A stretch of 35,001 nucleotides of DNA from an uncultured Phascolarctobacterium sp. (GTDB taxonomy: Bacteria > Bacillota > Negativicutes > Acidaminococcales > Acidaminococcaceae), in assembly GCA_958448515.1 (NCBI GenBank), contig CAUDEF010000021.1, positions 1 through 35,001 of the forward strand, given 5' to 3'. Below, one piece after another: positions 1 to 7,308 of this stretch. Position 1 is the first letter of the stretch; every line of letters starts with the position of its first letter. The position numbers and the translations under genes were made by a program. The notes beneath the pieces are model-generated. The model made no database searches. It saw only the letters and a program-made list of their open reading frames with translations, and had not been told where the DNA came from.

Positions 1-7
1 TTGTCAT

Positions 8-50
8 GAAAAAACTGCACCTCCAAAAGTACAACTTTTGGGGTGCAGTT
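8..50 (-). terminator. Possible Rho-independent terminator after the AAA ATPase gene
   Basis: An inverted repeat pairs 13-30 with 34-50 (17-18 bp with one bulge) around a 3-nt loop. On the minus strand it is followed by only a short T run, so it is a modest terminator. Between it and the stop codon of the ATPase gene, positions 54-75 carry a fragment resembling the right arm of the terminators at 1635-1660 and 3464-3489. Confidence 0.55.
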
Positions 51-90
51 CATGCGCAAGCAGTGCTTTTATTTTTACAATTTACTTTCC

Positions 91-1446
91 TCATGGTATC
101 AGCATGCTCTCTGCATCAGCAGGAACGTTCTGAAAAAACATTATAAAATAAATGGGCAGATAGGTTATTTTTCCTTTAAATCTTATTTCACGTTCATTAG
201 ATAATACAAAAGCTTTTTTTATATGATAATCCTCGTTGCTGATAAAGGTATTTAATGCGCTGTGTACAGTATAATCCTTGCCAGACTTTACTTCGATTGG
301 CACTGCCGTCAAATCATTAAAATCATCAATCAGATAATCAACTTCGCCTTTACTGCGGTTATCATAATAAAATAATCTGTACCCATGTGCCAACAGCTCA
401 CTGGCTACAACAGTTTCATATACGGAGCCAAGATTAATAGAACGTACATCATCTAAAATGGCTCTGATATTGCTGCCGTAAAGAATACCGGATAATATGC
501 CTGCGTCATTCAAATACAGCTTCAAAAGATTTTTTCCTTCTGATTCAGCCAGAGGGAATTTAGGATTGGAAATAGCCTGTACATTAAGAGCAATACCCGC
601 ACTGATAAGATATTCGAATTCATCCTGATAATCATTAAATGTTTTGCCCTTTTTATTTTCTATTTCCTTAGCCACTACCCTTTTCTTTTTATTTTCCATG
701 TTAGAAGGTATCAAATCATAAATACGTCTTATTTTCAGCTTACGCACCTCATCATATTTAGAAGCATCTGCAGCATAATAATCGTGAATTTCTGCCTGAA
801 TTGCTCTTACTTCTACAATGTTGCGGCTTGCTAAAAAAACATTTACTGCCTCCGGCATTCCTCCAACAAGCAAATATTTGCGGAACAAATCCATCAGTTT
901 ATTATGAGTATTTTCATCCAGAGACTGTCTTGCATTAAACTTCTTCCGTAAAATATCTATAACAGCAGCATTCATACCATTGGCATACAGAAATTCTTCA
1001 AAATCAAGCGGAAACATGCGTATCCTGCGAATACTGCCCATAGGTATGGAAGGTGTCTGCGCCAAAGTAACCCCAAGTAATGACCCGCTTGTAATATAAG
1101 TGTATCTGCCGTCCTGAGCAAGAAATTTAAGCATTGTTAAAAGATGCGGATACGCCTGAATTTCATCAATAAAGATAAGCGTATTCTCTTTTTTATCCAT
1201 TTTACTGCCGGCAACCATACTGAGCTGTAGGTAAAAATCATCTATATTTTTTACCTGTGCAAACATCTTATCCCCTAATAAATCTTCAATCATATTTATT
1301 TCAATGAAATTCTTAAATATTTTCTGCCCAACGTAACGGACGATATATGTTTTGCCTGTCTGACGTGCACCGTCAATCAGCAAAATTTTTCTGGAGGCAG
1401 TCTGCAAATGTTCTTCAATAACTCTGGCAATCTTGCGATACAGCAT
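91..1446 (-). CDS. AAA-family ATPase with DUF4143 C-terminal domain
   Basis: This 451-residue protein belongs to the AAA_14/DUF4143 group of bacterial and archaeal ATPases, which have no settled function. Walker A is GARQTGKT at about residues 26-33, and Walker B is LIFIDE at about 90-95, followed by IQAYP. The C-terminal part has VDYLIDD and PIEVKSGK, the nuclease-fold-like segment typical of DUF4143. A GTG nine bases further upstream (1455) is in frame, but I chose the ATG at 1446 because an AGGAGAGGTGAGG ribosome site sits just before it. A good promoter lies upstream within a 33-bp periodic repeat. Proteins of this type are often scattered, horizontally moved accessory genes, and the AT-rich composition fits that. 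Its role here is unknown. Confidence 0.9.
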   Translation of the reverse strand: MLYRKIARVIEEHLQTASRKILLIDGARQTGKTYIVRYVGQKIFKNFIEINMIEDLLGDKMFAQVKNIDDFYLQLSMVAGSKMDKKENTLIFIDEIQAYPHLLTMLKFLAQDGRYTYITSGSLLGVTLAQTPSIPMGSIRRIRMFPLDFEEFLYANGMNAAVIDILRKKFNARQSLDENTHNKLMDLFRKYLLVGGMPEAVNVFLASRNIVEVRAIQAEIHDYYAADASKYDEVRKLKIRRIYDLIPSNMENKKKRVVAKEIENKKGKTFNDYQDEFEYLISAGIALNVQAISNPKFPLAESEGKNLLKLYLNDAGILSGILYGSNIRAILDDVRSINLGSVYETVVASELLAHGYRLFYYDNRSKGEVDYLIDDFNDLTAVPIEVKSGKDYTVHSALNTFISNEDYHIKKAFVLSNEREIRFKGKITYLPIYFIMFFQNVPADAESMLIP

Positions 1447-1463
1447 ATACCTCACCTCTCCTT

Positions 1464-1574
1464 ATGACTTTTCAAGTAAATTTTAGCACTATTTTTATGA
1501 CTTTTCAATCTAAAATACTTTCCAAAATCATGACTTTTCAATACATTTTTCAGCATAAAACACTGACTTTTCAA
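1464..1574 (-). repeat. Four 12-bp motifs at exact 33-bp spacing
   Basis: On the minus strand the motif TTGAAAAGTCAT occurs at 1464-1475, 1497-1508 and 1530-1541, and with the last base changed at 1563-1574. The starts are 33 bp apart each time, about three turns of B-DNA, so all copies face the same side of the helix. The 21 bp between motifs are poorly conserved. The copy at 1497-1508 supplies the -35 box of the downstream promoter. The array looks like iterated regulatory sites upstream of the AAA ATPase gene. Iterated -35-like boxes are an alternative reading. Confidence 0.75.
1480..1508 (-). promoter_or_regulatory. Sigma-A-type promoter of the AAA ATPase gene
   Basis: Minus strand: TTGAAA (1508-1503), a 17-bp spacer, then TAAAAT (1485-1480). 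It lies 34 bp before the chosen ATG. Its -35 box is part of one copy of the 33-bp periodic motif. Confidence 0.65.
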
Positions 1575-1660
1575 ATACTGTATAATTTAACTTCAAAAAT
1601 ATAAACTTATATTAATGATAATACCGCAAAAAATAAAAGCACTGCCTGCGCAGTGCTTTT
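1563..1660 (-). repeat. Leader/terminator repeat block A
   Basis: About 98 bp that closely resemble 3397-3489. Shared parts in order on the plus strand are ACTTTTCAA, GTATAATT with AACTTC, ATAAACTTATATTA, and a 26-bp perfect hairpin. Together the two copies flank the gene at 1660-3168, in direct orientation. Confidence 0.75.
1625..1660 (-). terminator. Rho-independent terminator of the AlbA_2/RecG-like gene
   Basis: A perfect 11-bp stem (1635-1645 with 1650-1660) surrounds the 4-nt loop CTGC and is followed on the minus strand by a T-rich run. The stem overlaps the last base of the stop codon of the gene ending at 1660. The 26-bp hairpin is identical to the one at 3464-3489. Confidence 0.85.
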
Positions 1661-3168
1661 TACTTCTCACCTGATTGAATTTTAACTACCCAATATCCGC
1701 CACGGTTAGAGCCTTCACGATAAATTACATCTTTTTCTTTAAGTTTCTTTATTACATATTTGATTCCCACAACTGACATATCCAATTTACCTGCCAGTTC
1801 AGCCTGTGTTATTTCCGGATTATCTAAAATATACCTAATAACAGCTTTCTGGGTTTCTGTAAAATCGCCCGATAAATTAAGAATAGTCCTTTCATCATTA
1901 GGGATAGTCTTTATGTCATTAGAGATAGTTTTTTCATCATTAGGGATAGTTTTTTCGTCATTAGGGATAGTCTTAACATCATAATCAAAGGAATAATCAT
2001 CATCCAACGGCACAATTATTCTGAAAATATCGCCTTCAATAAGCTCAGGCTCCCTGCCGGAATAAAACTTTGTATATTTATATAAATTACGTACTCCGGA
2101 GCCTAACTGATCTGAATACCCAATATTACGAAAGAAAGAAGCTATGATAGGATTTTTAGGATTCGGCTCCATATTTTCGGGTGTAATTAAACCGTCTTTA
2201 ACTGCACGATTAGCATTTTCCACATGCATTCTATCTTTTTCAATCACAAATTTTGCAATAAACGTACTGGTCATTTCTCTATGTATAAGAGTATTAACCA
2301 GCATTTCTCTGGCAATTACATTACGCAAACTAATTCTGCGTTCTCCGTCAAGAAAAAATTTATCCATAAGATGCTTACGTGCAAAATTCATTAATAAATC
2401 GTAGCTTTCTATTAAATTGGTTTTGATAATCTCTCTGTCATCATACCGGTCTATGTTTACTTTTCTTACAATAGCATCCGTTACATAAGCCGGAACAATA
2501 TCCTGGATAACTTCATCTCGTCCCAAAAGCATAATAGCAGCAAGATTATATCCCCTCTCACCGCTAATACGATCAACACCATACAAGCCGGCACTCCTTA
2601 AAAGCTCTTCATCATTCATATATTTCCACGGATGTGTTTCCATAGAATTATTTACTGCCATCTGACGAATTTTAGGCAATAAATCAATTCGCAAATCATC
2701 CATTGTCACATACGGATAAATTCTTTTTTCAGTAAAAATACTCTGTTTACGTATATAAAGAGCCGCAATCTGAGCTGTTGCCGTAACTTTTACATCAGAA
2801 TCATTAACTCTGTCATAAATTACCCGCTTATAAGTATGCACTTCAGAACTTGGCGGAACATGAATATGAAGCACCATACGACCTTGATAGTTTAATATTT
2901 CCGGTTCAAGATAGACAGTAGGAGAAAAAAGAGTAGGATTGCTTACAACACTGATAAAATTTTTAATCATACCAGATATTGCATTTTCCGGAACTCCTGC
3001 AACAGATCCATCATCTAATACTCCCATAAAAATATCTCCACCAAATCTGTTCAAAAAAGAACAGACTGTTTCATAGGTGTCATGTTCAATGCCGTTTCCA
3101 CAACGTTTAAATTCTACAGCTACAGTCTCACCAATTTTTCTGATTGAGTCAAAGACTTCTATATTCAT
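1660..3168 (-). CDS. AlbA_2 domain / RecG-like putative ATP-binding protein with winged helix
   Basis: This 502-residue protein has an N-terminal AlbA_2 (Schlafen-type) nucleic-acid-binding domain (about residues 10-140: VEFKRCGN, FLNRFGGDIFMGV). A GHKL-like C-terminal region follows (about 280-390: NTLIHREM, ENANR, GLGSGVRNLYKY-like LGSGVRNLY), as in many proteins annotated 'ATP-dependent DNA helicase RecG-like'. Next come five tandem copies of KTIPNDE (399-431) and a winged-helix domain (about 436-496: ITQAELAGKLDMS). The family is probably a transcription regulator or has a defence-related role, but neither is shown. Start: ATG with GGAGGG six bases before it. It is AT-rich and flanked by direct repeats of about 95 bp, which suggests a mobile or duplicated cassette. 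Confidence 0.88.
   Translation of the reverse strand: MNIEVFDSIRKIGETVAVEFKRCGNGIEHDTYETVCSFLNRFGGDIFMGVLDDGSVAGVPENAISGMIKNFISVVSNPTLFSPTVYLEPEILNYQGRMVLHIHVPPSSEVHTYKRVIYDRVNDSDVKVTATAQIAALYIRKQSIFTEKRIYPYVTMDDLRIDLLPKIRQMAVNNSMETHPWKYMNDEELLRSAGLYGVDRISGERGYNLAAIMLLGRDEVIQDIVPAYVTDAIVRKVNIDRYDDREIIKTNLIESYDLLMNFARKHLMDKFFLDGERRISLRNVIAREMLVNTLIHREMTSTFIAKFVIEKDRMHVENANRAVKDGLITPENMEPNPKNPIIASFFRNIGYSDQLGSGVRNLYKYTKFYSGREPELIEGDIFRIIVPLDDDYSFDYDVKTIPNDEKTIPNDEKTISNDIKTIPNDERTILNLSGDFTETQKAVIRYILDNPEITQAELAGKLDMSVVGIKYVIKKLKEKDVIYREGSNRGGYWVVKIQSGEK
1876..1974 (-). repeat. 21-bp tandem repeat encoding KTIPNDE units
   Basis: Five near-identical 21-bp units inside the AlbA_2/RecG-like gene encode a 7-residue repeat (residues 399-431; the last unit is partial and reads RTILN). 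The units sit in the linker between the ATP-binding-like region and the winged helix. The copies differ by a few bases (P to S, E to I). Such in-frame repeats can change copy number by slippage, varying linker length. Confidence 0.9.
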
Positions 3169-3396
3169 CTGCTGCCCTCCTTTAATTAAATAACCTATAC
3201 TATCTATATATCAGAATACTTTTACAAAAATGTTATGAAAGGTAAGTCTTTTTCTATAGAAACAACTACAAATCTCGCAATAATATATAAATAATTCTAC
3301 ATCACATTATATATTAACACAACAAAGAAAAACGCAGAAAGTATTTCAAATATAATCATGTACTGACCTTTCAACACGGAAACACTTTCTAAGATT
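3169..3396. other. AT-rich intergenic region upstream of the AlbA_2/RecG-like gene
   Basis: This is very AT-rich and has no coding potential that I can support. It holds the ribosome site of the minus-strand gene (3172-3180). A diverged copy of the periodic motif lies at 3363-3374 (TTGAAAGGTCAG on the minus strand), 34 bp from the copy at 3397-3408. No clear promoter was found. Confidence 0.5.
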
Positions 3397-3489
3397 ATAA
3401 CTTTTCAAGAACAGTATAATTAAACTTCTTAAGAATAAACTTATATTATTAGAACAACTAAATAAAAGCACTGCCTGCGCAGTGCTTTT
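3397..3489 (-). repeat. Leader/terminator repeat block B
   Basis: This is the second copy of the block at 1563-1660. It begins with a variant of the periodic motif (TTGAAAAGTTAT on the minus strand) and ends with the same 26-bp hairpin, here acting as the thiC terminator. The two copies are in direct orientation and enclose the AlbA_2/RecG-like gene. Confidence 0.75.
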
Positions 3490-3494
3490 ATTTA
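3459..3494 (-). terminator. Rho-independent terminator of thiC
   Basis: A perfect 16-bp stem (3459-3474 with 3479-3494) surrounds the loop CTGC, 12 bp after the thiC stop codon. Its outer arms are A/T runs, so it could work on both strands. Confidence 0.88.
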
Positions 3495-3506
3495 CTCTCA
3501 TCCTGT

Positions 3507-4805
3507 CTATTTTCTTTTATGTTCTTCTAAATACTGGCCTACAATTTTTACGGCGCAGTAATCGCCGCACATGGAGCAGGCTTCATCATCGCTTTTATTT
3601 TTCTTGTTGCGGTATTCGGTAGCCTTAATGGGGTCAATAGCAAGGCGCAGCTGTTTTTCCCAGTCCAGATCTTTACGCGCCTGAGCCATTTCGTTATCCC
3701 ACTGCCATGCCTGTTTATTGCCTTTGGCAAGGTCTGCCGCATGAGCTGCAATACGGGCAGCCACTACACCCTCACGCACATCATTTAAATCTGGCAGTCC
3801 CAAATGCTCTGCCGGAGTTACATAGCACAAAAAGTCTGCTCCGCTTACAGCTGCCAGTGTACCGCCAATAGCGCTGGTAATATGGTCGTAGCCCGGTGCC
3901 ACATCTGTTACCAGCGGACCAAGTACATAAAATGGTGCGCCGTGGCAGATGCGTTTTTGTAGCTGCATATTAGCGGCAATCTGGTTATAGGGCATATGTC
4001 CCGGGCCTTCCACCATTACCTGCACGCCTTTGTCCCAGGCACGCTGCGTCAACTCGCCAAGATTTAAAAGCTCCTGAATCTGCGCTCTGTCAGTAGCGTC
4101 AGCCAGGCATCCCGGACGCAGTCCGTCACCTAAGCTGATAGTTACATCATATTCGGCGCAGATATCCAAAATTTCATCATAATATTCATACAGAGGATTT
4201 TCTTTGCCGTTATGCAGCATCCAGCCAGTAATAAAGCTGCCGCCGCGGCTTACTACATCCATAATGCGGCCTTCATCAGTCAGTGCTTTCAGTACGCTTT
4301 GGGTAATACCGCAGTGAATGGTCATAAAATCGGCACCGTCTGCTGCCTGCATACGGATAACATCAAATAAATCTTCTTTGGTCATTTCTACTACGGCGCC
4401 GCGTTTTTTGATAGTTTCCACAGTAGCCTGATAAATGGGCACTGTGCCCACCATAACAGTAGAGTTTTCGATAATTGCTCTGCGGGAAGCAGTAATATTG
4501 TTGCCGGTAGATAAATCCATTACCGCGTCTGCTCCTGCGTCAATGGCTGTTTTAAGTTTTACCAGTTCCGGCTCAATATCCGGAAAGCTGCTGGATGTAC
4601 CGATATTGGCATTAACCTTTACCTTAAGACCCTGTCCCACACCGCGGGGAATAAGGTTTTTGTGGTTTTTATTGGCGCAGATGGCAATAGTGCCCTGCGC
4701 TACTCCCTCACGGATAAATTCTTCGCTTACGCCTTCCTGCCGGGCTACAATTTTCATTGCTTTAGTAATAATGCCCTGTCTTGCAAGCTGCATTTGTGTT
4801 GCCAT
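3507..4805 (-). CDS. thiC: ThiC, phosphomethylpyrimidine synthase
   Basis: This radical-SAM enzyme converts aminoimidazole ribotide to hydroxymethylpyrimidine phosphate for the pyrimidine half of thiamine. The 432-residue form is the short version without the N-terminal extension of E. coli ThiC. Family hallmarks are LSLGDGLRPG, VMVEGPGHMP and VLGPLVTDVAPGYDH. The C-terminal cluster motif reads CSMCGDYC (Cys410, 413, 417), that is C-X2-C-X3-C; the E. coli type has four residues in the second gap. I set the start at MATQMQL because GGAGG lies seven bases before that ATG. A longer frame to 4835 would run into the upstream terminator. The gene stands alone behind a TPP riboswitch; no other thi gene is in the window. 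Confidence 0.97.
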   Translation of the reverse strand: MATQMQLARQGIITKAMKIVARQEGVSEEFIREGVAQGTIAICANKNHKNLIPRGVGQGLKVKVNANIGTSSSFPDIEPELVKLKTAIDAGADAVMDLSTGNNITASRRAIIENSTVMVGTVPIYQATVETIKKRGAVVEMTKEDLFDVIRMQAADGADFMTIHCGITQSVLKALTDEGRIMDVVSRGGSFITGWMLHNGKENPLYEYYDEILDICAEYDVTISLGDGLRPGCLADATDRAQIQELLNLGELTQRAWDKGVQVMVEGPGHMPYNQIAANMQLQKRICHGAPFYVLGPLVTDVAPGYDHITSAIGGTLAAVSGADFLCYVTPAEHLGLPDLNDVREGVVAARIAAHAADLAKGNKQAWQWDNEMAQARKDLDWEKQLRLAIDPIKATEYRNKKNKSDDEACSMCGDYCAVKIVGQYLEEHKRK

Positions 4806-4832
4806 TTTCTTACCTCCATATTCCGCTATAAG

Positions 4833-4865
4833 CAAAAAAATGCCAGTTCCGGCAAAAGAACTGGC
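4833..4865 (-). terminator. Riboswitch expression-platform terminator before thiC
   Basis: An 8-bp stem GCCAGTTC/GAACTGGC (4842-4849 with 4858-4865) is followed on the minus strand by seven T residues (4840-4834). It lies between the TPP aptamer and the thiC ribosome site, so control is probably by premature termination when TPP is bound. Confidence 0.88.
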
Positions 4866-4890
4866 AAATTTATCATTAGCTTGATCTTGC

Positions 4891-4980
4891 TATCCACTTT
4901 CCTACGCCGGTATTATCCGTAAATCAGGTTCAAAGGGTCGGACATTGTCCTCTCAGCATAATGCGCCCCTAGCGGTTACT
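4891..4980 (-). promoter_or_regulatory. TPP riboswitch (THI element)
   Basis: The minus strand shows the conserved thi-box pieces in order: CTAGGGGCGC, CTGAGA (4956-4951), ACCTGAT, then GGATAATACCGGCG and TAGGAAAGTGG. These match the P2/P4 helices of the TPP aptamer. It sits directly before thiC and its terminator. Confidence 0.95.
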
Positions 4981-4997
4981 TATTAAGTTATGTCTTT

Positions 4998-5026
4998 ACT
5001 TTATCATTTATTGCTGCTTTTGGCAA
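4998..5026 (-). promoter_or_regulatory. Promoter of the thiC riboswitch transcript
   Basis: Minus strand: TTGCCA (5026-5021), a 17-bp spacer, TAAAGT (5003-4998). Transcription would start near 4990, just before the riboswitch. Confidence 0.65.
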
Positions 5027-5029
5027 ATT

Positions 5030-6121
5030 TTATAAGGTTTTGCCGTAAGCATCCATATCAAAAATAGCCTGTTTAAATTCTGCAAGGCTCAGTTTTTGTT
5101 TGGAGCCGTTCCATTCGCTGATAGTAACAGCTTTTTCCAGCAATTTATCAATGTCTTCTTCGGTAAGTTCCATTTCGGCAAGAGTTACAGGCAGGCCAAG
5201 CGCTTTATTGAAAGCGGCAATTTTATTGCGTTCTTCAATCTGCTTGTCATAGGTTAAAAGTACTACAGTGCCAAAGGAAACAATTTCACCATGCAGGTGT
5301 CTTTCAGCCTGCGGCAGATAGGTGTAGGAGTTATAGAAGCAGTGAGCCAGAGAAGAGTTGTAATAGTATTCTTTGCCGCCAACGGTAAGGTTGGAAACGA
5401 TACCGGTGCTGATAATAATATCCAGCGCTACTTCGCGGATAGCCACAGATTCTTTATTATTACGGCAGTCTTCCAGAGCCTGCTGACCATAGTCCAAAAG
5501 AGGCTGAGTGCAGGCACGGCTCAGGCATACGCCCAAAAGCGGAGTGTGAGGCAAATCGCAGCCACGGGAAGCAAAGCATACTTCGTATTCTTTGGAAAGA
5601 GCATCGCCAATACCTGCCCACAGAAGTTTTTCCGGAGCTTCGGCAATAATTGTGGTATTGATAAATGTATGCTCACAGCAGCGTTTCATATAGTGATAGC
5701 CTGCCAGAGAGCCGTCAGTTTTATACATTACGCAGATAGAAGTGCAGGCTGCGCAGTTAGAAGCAATGGTTGGGAAAGCAAACATGGGCTTGCCCATTTT
5801 ATCAGATAAGGTTTTGCAGGTATCAACAGCACGGCCGCCGCCAACTGCAAAAATCATGTCTGCGTTCTGTACAGCGGCTTCATCCATGAGCATCTGTACA
5901 TTTTCATAAGTTGCGTCACCGCCGTACCAAAGTACATCAGTAACAGTAAGACCGGCGTCTTTAATGCCTGCCATAATAGCAGCCTGAGCTTTTTCCAGCG
6001 CAGTTTTGCCGCCGATTATAACAACGGTTTTGCCGTAGCGGGCAGTAACATTTTTTATATCATCATAGCAATCCGGGCCAACGCTGTAGCTTGGCAAATA
6101 AACATTATAATAGTTAGACAT
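5030..6121 (-). CDS. Iron-containing alcohol dehydrogenase / glycerol dehydrogenase-like
   Basis: This 363-residue protein belongs to the group III metal-dependent dehydrogenase family, closest in pattern to glycerol dehydrogenase and YbdH/HcxA-type hydroxycarboxylate dehydrogenases. The nucleotide-binding GGGRAVDTCK is at about residues 94-103. Likely metal ligands are Asp173 (GDALSKEYE), His260 (SLAH) and His277 (LHGE). The substrate cannot be read from sequence. The frame extends to 6196, but that would begin in the promoter; the ATG at 6121 has GAGGGGG eight bases before it. The gene is monocistronic with a strong promoter. No clear terminator is visible in the short gap to the thiC promoter. 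Confidence 0.9.
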   Translation of the reverse strand: MSNYYNVYLPSYSVGPDCYDDIKNVTARYGKTVVIIGGKTALEKAQAAIMAGIKDAGLTVTDVLWYGGDATYENVQMLMDEAAVQNADMIFAVGGGRAVDTCKTLSDKMGKPMFAFPTIASNCAACTSICVMYKTDGSLAGYHYMKRCCEHTFINTTIIAEAPEKLLWAGIGDALSKEYEVCFASRGCDLPHTPLLGVCLSRACTQPLLDYGQQALEDCRNNKESVAIREVALDIIISTGIVSNLTVGGKEYYYNSSLAHCFYNSYTYLPQAERHLHGEIVSFGTVVLLTYDKQIEERNKIAAFNKALGLPVTLAEMELTEEDIDKLLEKAVTISEWNGSKQKLSLAEFKQAIFDMDAYGKTL

Positions 6122-6155
6122 ATATATCCCCCTCAAAATAAGTGCATTGTAGATA

Positions 6156-6183
6156 ATTATAACACTGTCTGTTTTTTCGTCAA
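6156..6183 (-). promoter_or_regulatory. Strong promoter of the alcohol dehydrogenase gene
   Basis: Minus strand: TTGACG (6183-6178), a 16-bp spacer, TATAAT (6161-6156). The spacer and following bases closely match the serC promoter at 24006-24033: both have an A run after TTGACG, AGTGT before TATAAT and TCTACA after it. Confidence 0.8.
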
Positions 6184-6213
6184 CAAATGCCGGCATTTTT
6201 GTAAATAAAAATA

Positions 6214-6261
6214 ATAAAACGCTGAAAATCTGTTAAACAAATAACAATTTCAGCGTTTTTT
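6214..6261 (-). terminator. Terminator after the DUF554 gene
   Basis: A 12-bp stem AAAACGCTGAAA/TTTCAGCGTTTT (6216-6227 with 6248-6259) has a 20-nt loop and an A/T run on each side. It lies two bases beyond the stop codon. Confidence 0.75.
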
Positions 6262-6262
6262 C

Positions 6263-6946
6263 TTAACCTAATATTTTCATCAGTGCAAACCATACGGGAG
6301 GCACTAAAAGAGAGGGCAGCATGTTCAGCGTTTTGCAGTCTGCCAGTTTTAAAATGCCTACGCCGGAGCTCATCAGAAAAATTCCGCCTAAAAGTGATAC
6401 TTCAGCCATCAGCGGTGGCGTCATATAAGGCGCAATCACACCTGCCAGAAGATAAATTGCCCCCTGCCACAAAAAAAGCACTGCGGCAGCAATGGCTATA
6501 CCAAAGCCATAGGCAGATGAAAGAATAATAGAAGATACAAAATCTAATGTAGCGTTGGTAAAAAGATAGGTATTATTGCCGTTTAACCTGCTCTCAATGG
6601 GGCCTAATATGGACAGCGTACCGATACAAAAGAGCAGTATTGCCGTAGAAAGCCCTTCTGCCAGCTTGGAACCGCCTTTGGCCTTAGCCAGCAGTCCGTG
6701 AAATTTTGCATCAATATCAAGCCAGGTACCTATAACCGTGCCTGCTGACAGCGCCGCAATAAAAAGCACCGGATAAATGGATTTTGGCATATTGCTTACA
6801 ACGGCATTTACCCCAAGTCCAATAGTAGCCAGTCCCAAAGCGTTGAACAGGGCATTTTTATATCTTTCGTCTATACCCTTGCTGACAAAACTGCCGATAA
6901 AAGAGCCGGCAAGAATGGTTCCGGCATTAACTATGGTACCTAACAT
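6263..6946 (-). CDS. DUF554 family membrane protein
   Basis: This 227-residue inner-membrane protein begins MLGTIVNAGTILAGSFIG, the usual N-terminus of DUF554 (YdfK-type) proteins. About six hydrophobic segments with many Gly residues are visible. The function is unknown; a transport role is often assumed but not shown. A longer frame starts at a TTG inside the upstream terminator, so I chose the ATG at 6946, which has GAGGTG seven bases before it. A TATAAT at 6982-6977 may be its -10 box. The gene is a single transcription unit between two terminators. Confidence 0.88.
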   Translation of the reverse strand: MLGTIVNAGTILAGSFIGSFVSKGIDERYKNALFNALGLATIGLGVNAVVSNMPKSIYPVLFIAALSAGTVIGTWLDIDAKFHGLLAKAKGGSKLAEGLSTAILLFCIGTLSILGPIESRLNGNNTYLFTNATLDFVSSIILSSAYGFGIAIAAAVLFLWQGAIYLLAGVIAPYMTPPLMAEVSLLGGIFLMSSGVGILKLADCKTLNMLPSLLVPPVWFALMKILG

Positions 6947-6994
6947 TAATTTCACCTCATAAACATTAATAGATACATTATAACCTAAAACAGC

Positions 6995-7025
6995 AAAAAA
7001 AGAAAAGACACCCAAAGGTGTCTTT
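6995..7025 (-). terminator. Terminator of the two-gene unknown operon
   Basis: A 9-bp stem AAAGACACC/GGTGTCTTT (7004-7012 with 7017-7025) with loop CAAA is followed by a T-rich stretch on the minus strand. The stem overlaps the stop codon of the gene ending at 7024. Confidence 0.85.
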
Positions 7026-7305
7026 ATCCCAGCCCATTGCAGCGGGCTAAATCGTCATAAACCAAAGCCGCCAGTTTTTCCAGCGGAACGTTCTCACGCT
7101 CTGCCAGTTTTGTCTGCCGCAGCAAATTAAGCAGCTTTTGCTTATTGCACATCATACAGCAGCAGGGCAGCATAATCTCACTGATAAGATAGGCGGCAGC
7201 CCGCAGCTGCATTTCATCCTCAGCCAGATTTTCCCCATGGGGCACAAACACGGCAAGACGTCTGTCAATGGCCTGCACCAGCTGTTTTTCCAAAACGCTG
7301 CTCAT
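7024..7305 (-). CDS. Small hypothetical protein, cysteine-rich centre
   Basis: This is a 93-residue, probably cytosolic, mostly helical protein that I do not recognise. A cluster of cysteines, LPCCCMMCNKQ, lies at about residues 46-56 and may bind a metal or be redox active (inference). Its ATG follows the stop codon of the upstream gene by three bases and no good ribosome site is visible, so it is probably translated by coupling. The pair shares one promoter (7787-7815) and one terminator. No neighbour suggests a job. Confidence 0.65.
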   Translation of the reverse strand: MSSVLEKQLVQAIDRRLAVFVPHGENLAEDEMQLRAAAYLISEIMLPCCCMMCNKQKLLNLLRQTKLAERENVPLEKLAALVYDDLARCNGLG

Positions 7306-7308
7306 GGC

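Noticed and set aside
1464..1574. CRISPR-like array
   Set aside because: Only 12 bp repeat, spacers are not unique 30-mers between longer repeats, no cas gene is nearby, and it overlaps a promoter.
4435..4884. Plus-strand open frame opposite thiC
   Set aside because: It mirrors thiC and its leader, has no ribosome site and low-quality composition, and is a shadow.
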